A stretch of DNA of 64,000 nt from VRUE01 sp963697805 (GTDB lineage Bacteria > Actinomycetota > Thermoleophilia > Solirubrobacterales > 70-9): NCBI GenBank assembly GCA_963697805.1, contig CAVOPB010000003.1, positions 434,001 through 498,000 on the forward strand, read 5' to 3'. Made by a program: the position numbers and the translations under genes. Positions 27,020-37,084 of this stretch are shown here, piece by piece. The notes under the pieces are model-generated. The model had not been told where the DNA came from. It saw only the letters and a program-made list of their open reading frames with translations, and did not search any database. Positions within the stretch are counted from its first letter, which is position 1, and every line of letters starts with the position of its first letter.

Positions 27020-29309
27020 CTGGCAGCGCCGCTTCGGAGGGCTCGGTCGGCACTTCGGGGTTTTCGATTTCGTCGAGGCGGTTGGTCAGCCGCAGCCACT
27101 GTTCGGGCTTCAACATCGCGCTCCACTGATCGTCGAATTCGCCGCCCAGCGGGTGGTAGCCCACGTGGACGTGGTCATAGTGGTCCGGCAGGGCGAAGCT
27201 CGTTTCGCCCGGGAGGTCCTCAAGTGAGATCACCTGATGGGGGTGCATCGTCCCCTGCAGCTGCAGCACGGTGTGGATCAGCTCGTCGGTCAGCGTGCCC
27301 GGTCCCTGGTGGCCGGTGACCGGCACGCCGTCGATCGTGGCGATGTCGACCGCATCGCCGGTCGAGTGCTCGGAGACGTAGCCGGAGGTGGTCATCAGGC
27401 TGTGGCCGCACTTCAGCGATGTGATCGCCAGGTTGTAGCCCTTCGAGACCAGGTACTCGAGCATCGCCAGGACGCGACGGTCGATCTGGCCCGAGGCGAT
27501 ATCGGCGCGGCCGCATTCGTAGATGTCGAGGTTTTCGTCGGCCAGGACCCGGCGCTGGAGAGCCCCCTTGGTCAGCAGCAGGACCCCGGCGCCGCTCAGC
27601 CTCGTGCTCAGCGGGTTCTTGCCCTTGGCGCGGTAGATCGCCGTCGCCTCGAGCAGCTTCCAGCCGTCGAGGATCGGCTTCGGGTCGATCCGCGGGGCGC
27701 CGCGTCCGGCCGGGCGGATCGAGAAGTTCATATGTGGGTCGATGCCTTCGGAGGCGATGCCGATCCGAGCCAGGACCGTTCCCGCTATCACCCTCGACCC
27801 GACCTTGAGGGTGCCGTCGGCGCCCTTCGCGCCCGCCTCGTCGACCTTTTCGTAGGCATCGGACTCGCCGCCGGCGGCGGCCCGGCTCGGAAGGGCGAAG
27901 AGGCGGGGGCGGATGTTCTCGGTGTCGACCGGCACCTGCCGCTCCTTGCCGGTCGGCAATACCACCGTGCGCTGCTTGCGGACGATCTTGCCGAGCCTGG
28001 CGTAGGTGTAGCGGTTGCCGTAGGCGTCGCGGAGGACCACGTAGTTGCCGAGCAGCTGCGAGTTGCCGCTCTTGACGATGACGCCGTCGTTGACGGCGAC
28101 CACGGGCGAGCCCTTGTCGGCGAAGATGTTGATTCCGCGGCGGGTCGGTGAGGAGGAGATCACCGCGGCGGCGTTGCCGTATTCGTCGCGCTGCCCCGGC
28201 GTCGCCTTTTTCAGCGCCTCGCGGGTCGAGATGTCGTCCGCGTAACGGGCGTCGGCGGCGACCGGGAAGTGCGCCCCTTCGGTCAGCCCGGTCAGCGACC
28301 CGACCAGGTCGGTCGGAAGCTTGCCGTAGGCGCGGGCGTAGAGGAGGACCTCTTCGACGTACCAGTCGGCGTGGTTGTAGGCGAAGATCGCGTGGTAGAG
28401 GTCCTGGCCGGCGCCGGCGACCTTGAGGTAGTGGGCGGCGGCGCAGATCGCGTCGACCGGGTTGTAGGGGTCCTCGCGCCCGTCGCCGTTGGCGTCGAGC
28501 CCGTACATGTCCCAGCTCGAGGGCAGGAACTGCATCCAGCCCATCGCTCCCGCGCTGGAGACGTTGAGGTTGGTGCCGAACGCGGTCTCGATTTTGTTGA
28601 TCGAGGCCAGCACCTCCCACGGCACGCTGTACTCGGTGCCGCAGGCCTGGTAGATCGGAAGCAGGAAGGGAGGGATCTCGAACGAGTCGATGACGAAGTT
28701 GGGGACCCCGATCGGGGCCGGGCCGAACATCGCGAAGGTCGTCGTCGGGTTGGCCGCCGTCGGGGCGCCTCCTTCGTCGAAGGCGGCACTGCCGCCGTCG
28801 GGGCCGTGATCCGCCGGCTGCACCCCGGCCGTCGCGGGCGGCGCGGTGACGGCGCCGCCGGCGCCGATGCCGGTGCCCCCGCCGGAACCGTCGAGGCCCT
28901 GGTTGCGGGTGACGTGTGCGGCGTTCGGGGCTTCGGCGGCATTGAGCGAGGAGCCGCTTTCGATCTTGGCGCTGGGCTCGCTCGGGGTCGGTTCGGACGC
29001 GGGGGGTACGGCGGGCCCCGGCGCGGGGGCGGGAGCCGGTTCCGGTTCAACCGGGACGGGCCGCTCTTCGGTGTCGGTCGGTTCGGCGCAGTCGGGGTCT
29101 TCCATGTCGACGAGGGCGTCGCCGTCGTCGTCGAGTTCGTTTTCGCACTCCGGAACTTCGTTCAGGGCGGGGCCGGTGGCGGGCGTGACCGTGATCGCGT
29201 CACCGCCGCCGAGATCGGCCGCGGAATCGGCGCCTGCGAGGCCGACTCCCAGCGCGGTCACGACCGCGAAGCCGGCCAGCGCGATGATCAGTGCGAGCTT
29301 GTTTCTCAT
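26961..29309 (-). CDS. Multidomain secreted cell-wall hydrolase (lytic transglycosylase + M23 + peptidase-like)
   Basis: The 782-residue protein has a signal peptide (LALIIALAGFAVVTALGVGLAGA), then a low-complexity Pro/Glu linker. A lytic-transglycosylase region follows (residues ~230-300: IETAFGTNLNVSSAGAMGWMQFLPSSWDM, with catalytic Glu in 'KIETAFG'). Next comes an M23/LytM-like beta region (RGINIFADKGSPVVAVNDGVIV, YVVLRDAYGNRYTYARLG). A C-terminal part with 'GYVSEHSTGDAVDIATIDGVPV' is similar to DD-carboxypeptidase/M15-type sites. It would cut peptidoglycan glycan strands and possibly cross-links. The M23 histidines are only partly visible (DPHMNFSIRP), so that domain may be non-catalytic. 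The start is ATG 29309. Confidence 0.85.
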   Translation of the reverse strand: MRNKLALIIALAGFAVVTALGVGLAGADSAADLGGGDAITVTPATGPALNEVPECENELDDDGDALVDMEDPDCAEPTDTEERPVPVEPEPAPAPAPGPAVPPASEPTPSEPSAKIESGSSLNAAEAPNAAHVTRNQGLDGSGGGTGIGAGGAVTAPPATAGVQPADHGPDGGSAAFDEGGAPTAANPTTTFAMFGPAPIGVPNFVIDSFEIPPFLLPIYQACGTEYSVPWEVLASINKIETAFGTNLNVSSAGAMGWMQFLPSSWDMYGLDANGDGREDPYNPVDAICAAAHYLKVAGAGQDLYHAIFAYNHADWYVEEVLLYARAYGKLPTDLVGSLTGLTEGAHFPVAADARYADDISTREALKKATPGQRDEYGNAAAVISSSPTRRGINIFADKGSPVVAVNDGVIVKSGNSQLLGNYVVLRDAYGNRYTYARLGKIVRKQRTVVLPTGKERQVPVDTENIRPRLFALPSRAAAGGESDAYEKVDEAGAKGADGTLKVGSRVIAGTVLARIGIASEGIDPHMNFSIRPAGRGAPRIDPKPILDGWKLLEATAIYRAKGKNPLSTRLSGAGVLLLTKGALQRRVLADENLDIYECGRADIASGQIDRRVLAMLEYLVSKGYNLAITSLKCGHSLMTTSGYVSEHSTGDAVDIATIDGVPVTGHQGPGTLTDELIHTVLQLQGTMHPHQVISLEDLPGETSFALPDHYDHVHVGYHPLGGEFDDQWSAMLKPEQWLRLTNRLDEIENPEVPTEPSEAALPDGHHKKAKGGGSGGTSGED

Positions 29310-29530
29310 TCAGCGGCGCCTCGAATATGCAAATCCGCGGGTCATCGACCCGGTTGCGTCCTCTCCCCACGCAAGAGACTCGGAAAAGCTACCCGCTTTA
29401 AAGGACCGTATGTAGCGAGGCTCGACGCCCCCAACATGGCCTTAATCAAGACCCTCGTCTGCCGCTGCCCCGACCCACGTTCTGGCGCAGGATTTCAGCT
29501 CCCCCGGATGCGCTCGTTAAGCTCCTGTCA

Positions 29531-29875
29531 ATGGCTGATGAAGCGCAGGATCAGGAGGGCATCCGAGCGCGCAGCGAGCAGGCGATCGGCGAGCTCGCGC
29601 AGGCGCTCCTCGACAGCGAGGTATTGGAGAGCGCGCTCGCCGCGGCCTTCGGAGCTCGCGATAAGGCCGCCGAGGCCCAGCGGGCGGCCCTCTCGGCCCT
29701 CAACCTGCCCTCGGCGGCCGAGGTCGAGCGGCTCGAGCGCCGGCTGCGCTCGCTCTCGCGCCGCCTCGAGGAGGTCGAGGACCAGCTCGATGCCGTCGGC
29801 CGCGATGTCGCCAAGCTGCGCCGCGAGCTCCGCCCGGACGCGTCCGGCCCGCGGCCCGCAAAAGCCTCAGGCTAA
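29531..29875 (+). CDS. Small coiled-coil protein
   Basis: The 114-residue product is almost all helix. Residues ~8-60 are alanine-rich (IGELAQALLDSEVLESALAAAFGARDKAAEAQRAAL) and 62-100 form a heptad coiled coil (VERLERRLRSLSRRLEEVEDQLDAVGRDVAKLRREL). There is no signal or membrane segment. The organisation (amphipathic helix then coiled coil) is like phasins or poly(hydroxyalkanoate) granule proteins, but this is only a resemblance. The ~220 bases upstream hold two small hairpins (e.g. GGGTC-ATC-GACCC near 29339) and no other gene. Confidence 0.7.
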   Translation: MADEAQDQEGIRARSEQAIGELAQALLDSEVLESALAAAFGARDKAAEAQRAALSALNLPSAAEVERLERRLRSLSRRLEEVEDQLDAVGRDVAKLRRELRPDASGPRPAKASG

Positions 29876-29884
29876 CCCTCTACT

Positions 29885-30556
29885 TTAGGTTGAGAGTGCG
29901 TCGCGAGCGCCGGCGCCGGCGCGTTTCGACGCCGACTCGAGTGCCGCGTCGTCGAGCCGCCCGTGATCGTCCTCGGAGACGATCAGGATCGCCGCCGCGG
30001 CGACCCCCAGCTCCCGTCCCCGGGCGAGCACCGCCACGGTCTGCATGTCGGCCGCCTCGGCCTCGCCGGAGGCTGCGGCCGCGTCGACCGGGTGGGCATC
30101 AAGGCTGGCGACTCGAGCCTCGCGGAAATCGGGCCCGAGGCTGCCCCGCAGTCGCTCGAGCAGGTCGGCGTCCGGGCAGACCGCCTCGCCGAGCTCGACT
30201 CCGTGCGCGGCGGCGCTGCCGCCCCCGGCCAGCGCCTCGGTGGCGAGCAGGAGATCCCCGGCCCGAACGCTGGGCATCAGCGCGGTGCAGGTCCCGACCC
30301 TGATCGCCCGCCGCACCCCGAGTTTCGCGAGGTCGGCGAGGACGATCGCGGCGCTCGGCCCGCCCATCCCGGTGGCCTGGATCGTCAGCTCACGGCCCTC
30401 CGGGGTCCGCCCGGAATATCCCCAGAGCCCACGCGCGTGGTTGCTCATCCGTGGCTGCCCGAGCAGCTCCTGGGCCAGCAGCAGCGCCCGCCCGGGATCG
30501 CCGACGAGGATCGCATCGGGAGCGACGGGGGCGGTGGGGCGGAGGCGGGACGGCAT
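29885..30556 (-). CDS. Purine nucleoside phosphorylase / uridine phosphorylase family protein
   Basis: The 223-residue protein shows the trimeric/hexameric PNP-UDP fold: 'AILVGDPGRALLLAQELLG' at the N-terminus (phosphate site), 'ATGMGGPSAAIVLADLAKLGVRRAIRVGTCTAL' (ribose and phosphate binding), and 'GEAEAADMQTVAVLARGRELG' with the acidic E-x-x-D-M-Q region that contacts the ribose. It would split nucleosides with phosphate into base and ribose-1-phosphate. Whether its bases are purines or uracil cannot be fixed by eye. The stop is ten bases from the coiled-coil gene's end. Confidence 0.88.
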   Translation of the reverse strand: MPSRLRPTAPVAPDAILVGDPGRALLLAQELLGQPRMSNHARGLWGYSGRTPEGRELTIQATGMGGPSAAIVLADLAKLGVRRAIRVGTCTALMPSVRAGDLLLATEALAGGGSAAAHGVELGEAVCPDADLLERLRGSLGPDFREARVASLDAHPVDAAAASGEAEAADMQTVAVLARGRELGVAAAAILIVSEDDHGRLDDAALESASKRAGAGARDALST

Positions 30557-30650
30557 CGGGATCCGACCCTATGACAATGGGTGAACCCCTCCCGCGGATT
30601 TCCTCCAGCAGTCCAAACACATCGCTCCGGGTCGCTCGTAGGTTGAGCGC

Positions 30651-31019
30651 ATGAAGAAGATCGAGGCGTTCGTCCGTCACGAGGCGTTCGAGCCGATCCG
30701 CGCCGAGCTGCTCGAGAAGGGATTTCCGTCCCTCTCGATCATCGAGACGAAGGGGTCGGGCCGCCAGAAGGGGATCGTCGAGACCTATCGCGGCTTGACC
30801 CTGACGGTCAACGTTCGGCCGAAGTTGAAGATCGAGGTAGTGGTCGAGGACAAGGACAAGTCCCTCGTCGTCGAGACGATTCTCAAGCACGCCCGCACGG
30901 GCGAGGTCGGCGACGGCAAGATCTTCGTCCTTCCAGTTGAGGAGGCGATCCGCATCCGCACCGGCGAGGACGGGGAGCCGGTCCTCCAGGCGCATTCGGA
31001 GGAGGAGATCCCGGCGTAG
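30651..31019 (+). CDS. glnK: PII nitrogen-regulatory protein with Leu at position 51
   Basis: The 122-residue trimeric sensor has the family layout: MKKIEAFVRHEAFEPIR, the T-loop GRQKGIVETYRG (residues 37-48), 'LKIEVVVEDKD', and the B-loop/C-signature TGEVGDGKIFV. Alignment by the conserved GRQKG and YRG motifs places Leu at position 51, where E. coli and actinobacterial GlnK have the uridylylated or adenylylated Tyr. Covalent modification at that site is therefore unlikely, while ATP and 2-oxoglutarate binding residues look retained. PII controls ammonium transport and glutamine synthesis. Whether it is GlnB- or GlnK-type is not certain. The amt gene is 8 kb away. Confidence 0.9.
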   Translation: MKKIEAFVRHEAFEPIRAELLEKGFPSLSIIETKGSGRQKGIVETYRGLTLTVNVRPKLKIEVVVEDKDKSLVVETILKHARTGEVGDGKIFVLPVEEAIRIRTGEDGEPVLQAHSEEEIPA

Positions 31020-31105
31020 CGGGATCGCGAGCAATCCATCGACCGAGCGGGGCGGCCGCCCCGCTCTTCGTTCCGGCCCCCTCTCCCCGTAGCCTCGACC
31101 CCCAA

Positions 31106-32293
31106 ATGGTGGAAGAGCGGATCAGCCTCAGCGAGGCCTCGCGCCGATCGGGCGTCTCGACCGCCACCCTGAAACGGTGGGCGGCGGAGAAGGTCGTCCC
31201 GGTCCGCCGCGGCCGCTGGACCGGCGCCGCCGCCGCTCAGGCGCGGGTGGTCGCGCGGATGCGGGAGCGTGGCCACTCGCTCGAGGAGCTGAAGAGGGCG
31301 GGTCGGGAGGGTCGTCTCGCCTTCGGCTTCGCCGAGGAGCTCTTCCCGCGCAGCCACGGCAAGCAGCACACGATCGAGGAGGTCTCCGAGGAGACCGGCC
31401 TCGAGCCCGAGTTGATCGAGCGGCTCCTCGTCATCCTCGGGACCCCGCTCGGCCAGGAGCGGCACCTCAGTCCCGAGGACGTCAACGCGATGCGCCACTG
31501 CGCCAGCGTCCTCGCCGCCGGCTTCCCGCTCGTCGCGTTCCTGCAGCTGGTGCGCGTCTACGTCCAGTCGATCCGGCGAATCGCCGATGCCGAGGTCCGC
31601 CTCTTCCACCTCTATGTCCACGAGCCGTTGATCCGCGATGCCGTCCCCGAGCTCGAGATGGCGGAGGAAATCGGCGAGTTGGCCGGTGACATCCTGCCGA
31701 TGGCGCCGCCGCTGACCGAGTACCTCCACGCGCGGTATCTGCGCTTCTTCCTCGAGCAGGACGTGGTCGGCCACATGGAGAGCGAGCTCGGCGAGGCCGG
31801 GTCGCAGGTTCACCACGTCCCGGTCACCCTCTGCTTCATCGACCTGACCGGGTTCACCCGCTACACCGAGGAGGAGGGTGACCTCGAGGCTCTCGACGTG
31901 GTCGAGAACTTCGTCCGCACGGTCGAGGCGACGCTGCCGCCCGAGGCGACGATCGTGAAGACGATCGGCGACGAGGTGATGGTCGTCTCGCCAGATCCCG
32001 CGTCGCTGACCGAGTGGGCGGTCAGGCTTCTTGACCGCTTCCCGGAGCGCCCGCAGCCGCGGGTCGGGATCCACTACGCCCAGGCCGTGTATCGCGACGG
32101 CGACTACTTCGGCACCCACGTCAACCTCGCCCACCGTGTCGTCGGCCGCGCCCTCGCCGGTGAGGTGATGGTCACCGACACGGTCGCCGAGAGCCTCCGC
32201 GAACGCGGCCTGGCCTGCACGCCGATCGGCGAGGTCAGCCTCAAGGGCTTCCCCGAGCCGACCGAGCTCTATCTGGTCCGCGCCGCCGTATGA
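31106..32293 (+). CDS. MerR-type HTH fused to a class III adenylate cyclase
   Basis: The 395-residue protein starts with a MerR-like helix-turn-helix (residues ~5-75: ISLSEASRRSGVSTATLKRWAAEKVV, GHSLEELKRAG) and a helical middle domain (~80-230) like the cyclase regulatory domain of Mycobacterium Rv1264. A class III catalytic domain follows with metal Asp246 (FIDLTGF) and Asp289 (KTIGDEVMV), purine-contacting Lys285 and Asp333, and transition-state Asn340 and Arg344 (NLAHR). Asp333 in DYFGTHVN favours adenine, so cAMP is the likely product. DNA binding and cyclase activity in one chain is the unusual point. The stop overlaps the first repeat unit of the junction element before tilS. Confidence 0.88.
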   Translation: MVEERISLSEASRRSGVSTATLKRWAAEKVVPVRRGRWTGAAAAQARVVARMRERGHSLEELKRAGREGRLAFGFAEELFPRSHGKQHTIEEVSEETGLEPELIERLLVILGTPLGQERHLSPEDVNAMRHCASVLAAGFPLVAFLQLVRVYVQSIRRIADAEVRLFHLYVHEPLIRDAVPELEMAEEIGELAGDILPMAPPLTEYLHARYLRFFLEQDVVGHMESELGEAGSQVHHVPVTLCFIDLTGFTRYTEEEGDLEALDVVENFVRTVEATLPPEATIVKTIGDEVMVVSPDPASLTEWAVRLLDRFPERPQPRVGIHYAQAVYRDGDYFGTHVNLAHRVVGRALAGEVMVTDTVAESLRERGLACTPIGEVSLKGFPEPTELYLVRAAV

Positions 32294-32329
32294 GCGCGAA
32301 ACTTGTTTCATGAGCGCGACACTTGTCCC
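32290..32329 (+). repeat. Tandem 20-bp ATGAGCGCG units (junction element copy 1)
   Basis: Two 20-base units beginning ATGAGCGCG at 32290 and 32310 precede a third ATGAGCGC at the true tilS start (32330). Each unit can be read as a tiny ORF (MSAKLVS, MSATLVP) whose TGA overlaps the next ATG. This is a shortened form of the junction element found at 34294, 39674 and 43549. Confidence 0.75.
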
Positions 32330-33280
32330 ATGAGCGCCGATGCAGATCGCATGCTCGAGGCGGTTCGCGAGGAGGGCCTGCTCGCGCCCGGAACCGCGCT
32401 GGTCGCGATGCTCTCCGGCGGCCGCGACTCGGTCTGCCTGCTCGACCTCTCGGTCCGCCTGCTCGGGGCCGAGATGGTCACCGCGCTGCATGTCAACTAC
32501 GGGCTCCGCGACGACTCCGACGATGACGAGCGCCATTGCGTCGGGCTCTGCGAGCGACTCGGGGTCGAGCTCGAGGTCGAGCATCCGCGCCGCCCCGAGG
32601 GCCCCGGCAACCTCCAGGGCTGGGCGCGCGACGCCCGCTACGCGGCGGCGGCGAGGCTCGCCATCGGCAGCGACGGGCTGGTCGCGACCGGCCACACCGC
32701 CGACGACCAGGTCGAGACGATCCTCTATCGGCTCGCGTCCTCGCCGAGTCGCCGCGCCCTCCTCGGGATGCGCCGAAATAGCGGCCGGCTGGTTCGGCCG
32801 CTGCTCGGATTCACGCGGGCCGAGACCACCGGCTACTGCGAGGAGCGGGGGCTGGAGTGGCGCGACGACCCGACCAACGAGGGGGGCTCCTACGCCCGCA
32901 ACCGGGTTCGCCACGGCCTCGCCGCGGCGCTGGCGGAGGTCCACCCGGCGGCGGCGAGCAACGTCCTGCGGACGGCCGAGCTGCTCCGCGACGAGGCCGA
33001 GGTGCTGGACGAGCTTGTCGACGCCGAGCTCGGCGGGGGTGACGGGTCGGCCCGAAACACGATCGAGCTCGATCGTCTCGCCGAGCTGCCGCCGGCGCTG
33101 CGCCGGCTGGTGGTCCAGCAGCTCGCCGACCGCGCCGCCGGCCGCCCGGTTCCCGGTGCCGCCAACCACGCCGACGAGGTCGCCGGCCTGCGCCGCACCG
33201 GCAGCGCGATGCTCGACCTCGGCGGCGGCGTCCGCGCCGTCGTTGAGCGCGGCGTGTTGCGGGCCTTGAGCGCGGAATGA
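32330..33280 (+). CDS. tilS: tRNA(Ile)-lysidine synthase
   Basis: TilS converts cytidine 34 of tRNA-Ile(CAU) to lysidine using ATP and lysine. The PP-loop SGGRDS is at residues 29-34, with the usual 'LHVNYGLR', 'GHTADDQVETILYRL' and 'RPLLGFTRAE' blocks, and a C-terminal substrate-recognition part to residue 316. ATG 32330 is chosen over a TTG at 32303 because the upstream units repeat the same ATGAGCGC motif. No Shine-Dalgarno sequence is visible. The stop overlaps the next start by ATGA, so this and the following gene are coupled. Confidence 0.93.
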   Translation: MSADADRMLEAVREEGLLAPGTALVAMLSGGRDSVCLLDLSVRLLGAEMVTALHVNYGLRDDSDDDERHCVGLCERLGVELEVEHPRRPEGPGNLQGWARDARYAAAARLAIGSDGLVATGHTADDQVETILYRLASSPSRRALLGMRRNSGRLVRPLLGFTRAETTGYCEERGLEWRDDPTNEGGSYARNRVRHGLAAALAEVHPAAASNVLRTAELLRDEAEVLDELVDAELGGGDGSARNTIELDRLAELPPALRRLVVQQLADRAAGRPVPGAANHADEVAGLRRTGSAMLDLGGGVRAVVERGVLRALSAE

Positions 33281-34296
33281 AATTTATGCTGAGTAAGAAC
33301 CTGACCACCGCACTCGGCGCCGTGCTCCTCCTGCTCCTCTTCGCGGCGGCACCGGCCGCGCAGGCGAAGGAGCGTGGTCGCCTCCAGATCGGCGCTGAGC
33401 TCAACGTCAGGGCGACCGAGGGGTACCTGGTCACGATCTTCGGCAGCGGCGAAACCGTCGCTCTCGCCGTCACCCGCAAACGGTCGATGGTGATCTACCG
33501 CGCGACCTCGGGCCGGGTCACCCGCGACTCGATCAGGGCCCGGTTCGGCCACCTCGGGCTCATCGACGTCTCCTTCGTCCCTCACCGCACCCGGTCAGGG
33601 CGGCCTCGTCATCACCCCAAGCGCATCTGCCGCTACTCGCCTCAACGGGCTCACTACGGGGTCGGCGCGTTCGTGGGGGTGATCCGGTTCCGCGGGGAGG
33701 GCGGCTACACCTCGGTCTCGACCGGCCGTGCGTTCGGCCGGGTGGCACCGGTTCCGCGGTCCCTCTGCGGGACGGTCGGGCCGGGGCATGCCTTCAATCA
33801 TCTCGATCACTCGCCCGGCTGGCCGACGGCGCTCGAGGCGCTGGCATTCACCCGCCAGGGGATCGCCCTGTTCAGGGCCGGGCGCGATGCGTTCGACGGG
33901 TTTGCCGGCAGCGTCGATCGCCTCGGCAGGTTCAGGGTCCCGCGGCTGGGGCGCAGGGAGATCGGGTTCGAGGTCCTGGAGGTAGATGAAAAGGGAAAGG
34001 TGGCGGTCTTCCGCCTGGCCATCGCTCGCGGTGGCGGGGGCAGCTATGAATTCGCCGAATCGCCTCGTAACCTCGAGGTCAGCCCGCCGGTTCCCTTCAG
34101 CGGCGTCGGTCGCTACCGCAGCTGCGCCGAGCAGCTGTGGAGCGGTTCGCTCGCGGTCTCGCTGCCCGGGGTCGCGCGGGTCGCGCTATCCAACTCTCCC
34201 GGCGGCGAAACCCTGGCGGCGGCATTCGCGGTCCCCGAATTCCACGAATCCCAATGCGGCGTCATCCCGCTGTCCCGATCTAGACTGGAACCGTGA
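33277..34296 (+). CDS. Secreted protein of unknown function
   Basis: The 339-residue protein starts at ATG 33277, overlapping the tilS stop, or at ATG 33286. It carries a signal peptide (LTTALGAVLLLLLFAAAPAAQA). The mature chain is beta-rich with several Cys (RICRYSP, RSLCGTVG, YRSCAEQLW, SQCGVIPL) that could form two disulfides. The region with 'HAFNHLDHSPGWPTALEALAF' is distinctive. Related-looking secreted proteins are frequent in Solirubrobacterales; function unknown. Its TGA stop at 34294 is the first triplet of the junction element before hpt. Confidence 0.65.
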   Translation: MKFMLSKNLTTALGAVLLLLLFAAAPAAQAKERGRLQIGAELNVRATEGYLVTIFGSGETVALAVTRKRSMVIYRATSGRVTRDSIRARFGHLGLIDVSFVPHRTRSGRPRHHPKRICRYSPQRAHYGVGAFVGVIRFRGEGGYTSVSTGRAFGRVAPVPRSLCGTVGPGHAFNHLDHSPGWPTALEALAFTRQGIALFRAGRDAFDGFAGSVDRLGRFRVPRLGRREIGFEVLEVDEKGKVAVFRLAIARGGGGSYEFAESPRNLEVSPPVPFSGVGRYRSCAEQLWSGSLAVSLPGVARVALSNSPGGETLAAAFAVPEFHESQCGVIPLSRSRLEP

Positions 34297-34357
34297 GCGC
34301 GGAACGAACGAGCATCCATATTTGGTCCTTGCGAGCGAGTGAAGCGCGAAACTTGAT
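34294..34357 (+). repeat. Junction element copy 3 before hpt
   Basis: The sequence TGAGCGCGGAACGAACGAG... GCGAGCGAGTGAAGCGCGAAACTTGAT runs from the previous stop to the hpt ATG. From GTG 34293 it can be read as a 22-codon mini-ORF (VSAERTS...SEARNLI) whose TGA overlaps the hpt ATG. Close relatives occur at 39674-39741 and 43549-43611. No Shine-Dalgarno precedes hpt, so the mini-ORF may supply translation coupling, an inference. Confidence 0.7.
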
Positions 34358-34885
34358 ATGAGCGATTCGGAAGTCGGCGAGGTCCTCGTCGAGGCGGAGG
34401 ACCTGCAGCGCCGGGTGGTCGAGCTCGGCGCGCAGATCAGCGCCGACTACGAGGGCCGCGACCTGATCATGGTCGGGATCTTGAAGGGCGCCGTGATCTT
34501 CCTCGCCGACCTGATGCGCCAAATCACCGTCCCCTCCGAGATCGACTTCATGGCGGTCTCCAGCTACGGATCCCAAACCGACTCCTCCGGCGTCGTCAGG
34601 ATCCTCAAGGACCTCGATGCCCCGATCGAGGGCCGCCACGTCCTGATCGTCGAGGACATCATCGACTCCGGCCTCACCCTCCACTACCTGATGCGGAGCC
34701 TCAACGCCCGCGAACCCGCCTCGCTCGAGGTCTGCACGCTGCTTGCCAAGCCGGATCGCCTCCGGGTCGACCTCGAACCGCGTTACGTCGGATTCGAGAT
34801 CCCGAACCGATTTGCGATCGGCTACGGGCTCGATCACGCCCAGCATCACCGCAACCTCGATTTCGTAGCTGCGTTGAAGGACTAG
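34358..34885 (+). CDS. hpt: Hypoxanthine phosphoribosyltransferase
   Basis: This purine-salvage enzyme transfers phosphoribosyl from PRPP to hypoxanthine or guanine. The 175-residue protein has 'MVGILKGAVIFLADLMRQI', the catalytic flexible loop 'SSYGSQTDSSGVVRI', the PRPP-binding motif VEDIIDSGLTL (with the acidic pair), and the C-terminal 'YVGFEIPNRFAIGYGLDH'. The length is normal. It is the second gene of the tilS-hpt-ftsH order typical of many bacteria, although here a secreted protein is inserted between tilS and hpt. Confidence 0.95.
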   Translation: MSDSEVGEVLVEAEDLQRRVVELGAQISADYEGRDLIMVGILKGAVIFLADLMRQITVPSEIDFMAVSSYGSQTDSSGVVRILKDLDAPIEGRHVLIVEDIIDSGLTLHYLMRSLNAREPASLEVCTLLAKPDRLRVDLEPRYVGFEIPNRFAIGYGLDHAQHHRNLDFVAALKD

Positions 34886-34924
34886 AGCGGCCGAAAACGC
34901 CCTGGTACGCTCATTTTTCCCTCT

Positions 34925-36883
<1,959 letters not shown>

Positions 36884-36893
36884 GGATGGGGCG

Positions 36894-36972
36894 CGAGGCA
36901 ACCCTCGCCCCGACAAGTGTCGGACTAATTAGCCCGACACTTTGAGTATCCGCCGGTCCGAGGGTTGCCTCG
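36894..36972. repeat. Nested palindromic intergenic repeat, copy B
   Basis: Outer arms CGAGGCAACCCTCG (36894-36907) and CGAGGGTTGCCTCG (36959-36972) are perfectly complementary over 14 bases. Inside is a 12-bp stem, 36915-36926 with 36931-36942, with one A-C mismatch and loop AATT. A one-sided bulge carries TGAGTATCCG. The inner core and bulge match copy A in the inverted sense, while the outer arms differ completely between copies. It occupies the gap between ftsH and folP. Confidence 0.7.
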
Positions 36973-36996
36973 TACCCCCGCCTGAACCGGCGATTA

Positions 36997-37036
36997 GCGA
37001 GCGTCACGATCTGATCTCCGCGAGCGGCGTCGATGG
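36997..37036 (+). repeat. Partial junction element upstream of folP
   Basis: GCGAGCGTCACGATCTGATCTCCGCGAGCGGCG resembles the middle of the copy before lysS (AAGCGTGACAGTCTGATCTTTCGCGCAGCGAGCG). It sits about 50 bases before the folP start and lacks the end segments seen in the other copies, so I treat it as a diverged remnant. Confidence 0.45.
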
Positions 37037-37084
37037 ATCGCATTGCCGCCGCCCCCGGACGCGAAGCGGAGGAGGCGGCGGAAT

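Noticed and set aside
30785..33169. A 794-codon ORF on the minus strand, and similar long antisense ORFs (e.g. 34280-36916, 44764-47028, 15169-17406 plus)
   Set aside because: They lie opposite strongly recognisable genes (PII/cyclase/tilS, ftsH, clpC, glnN), have Arg/Asp/Gly/Val-biased composition expected from GC-rich antisense frames, and show no domain.
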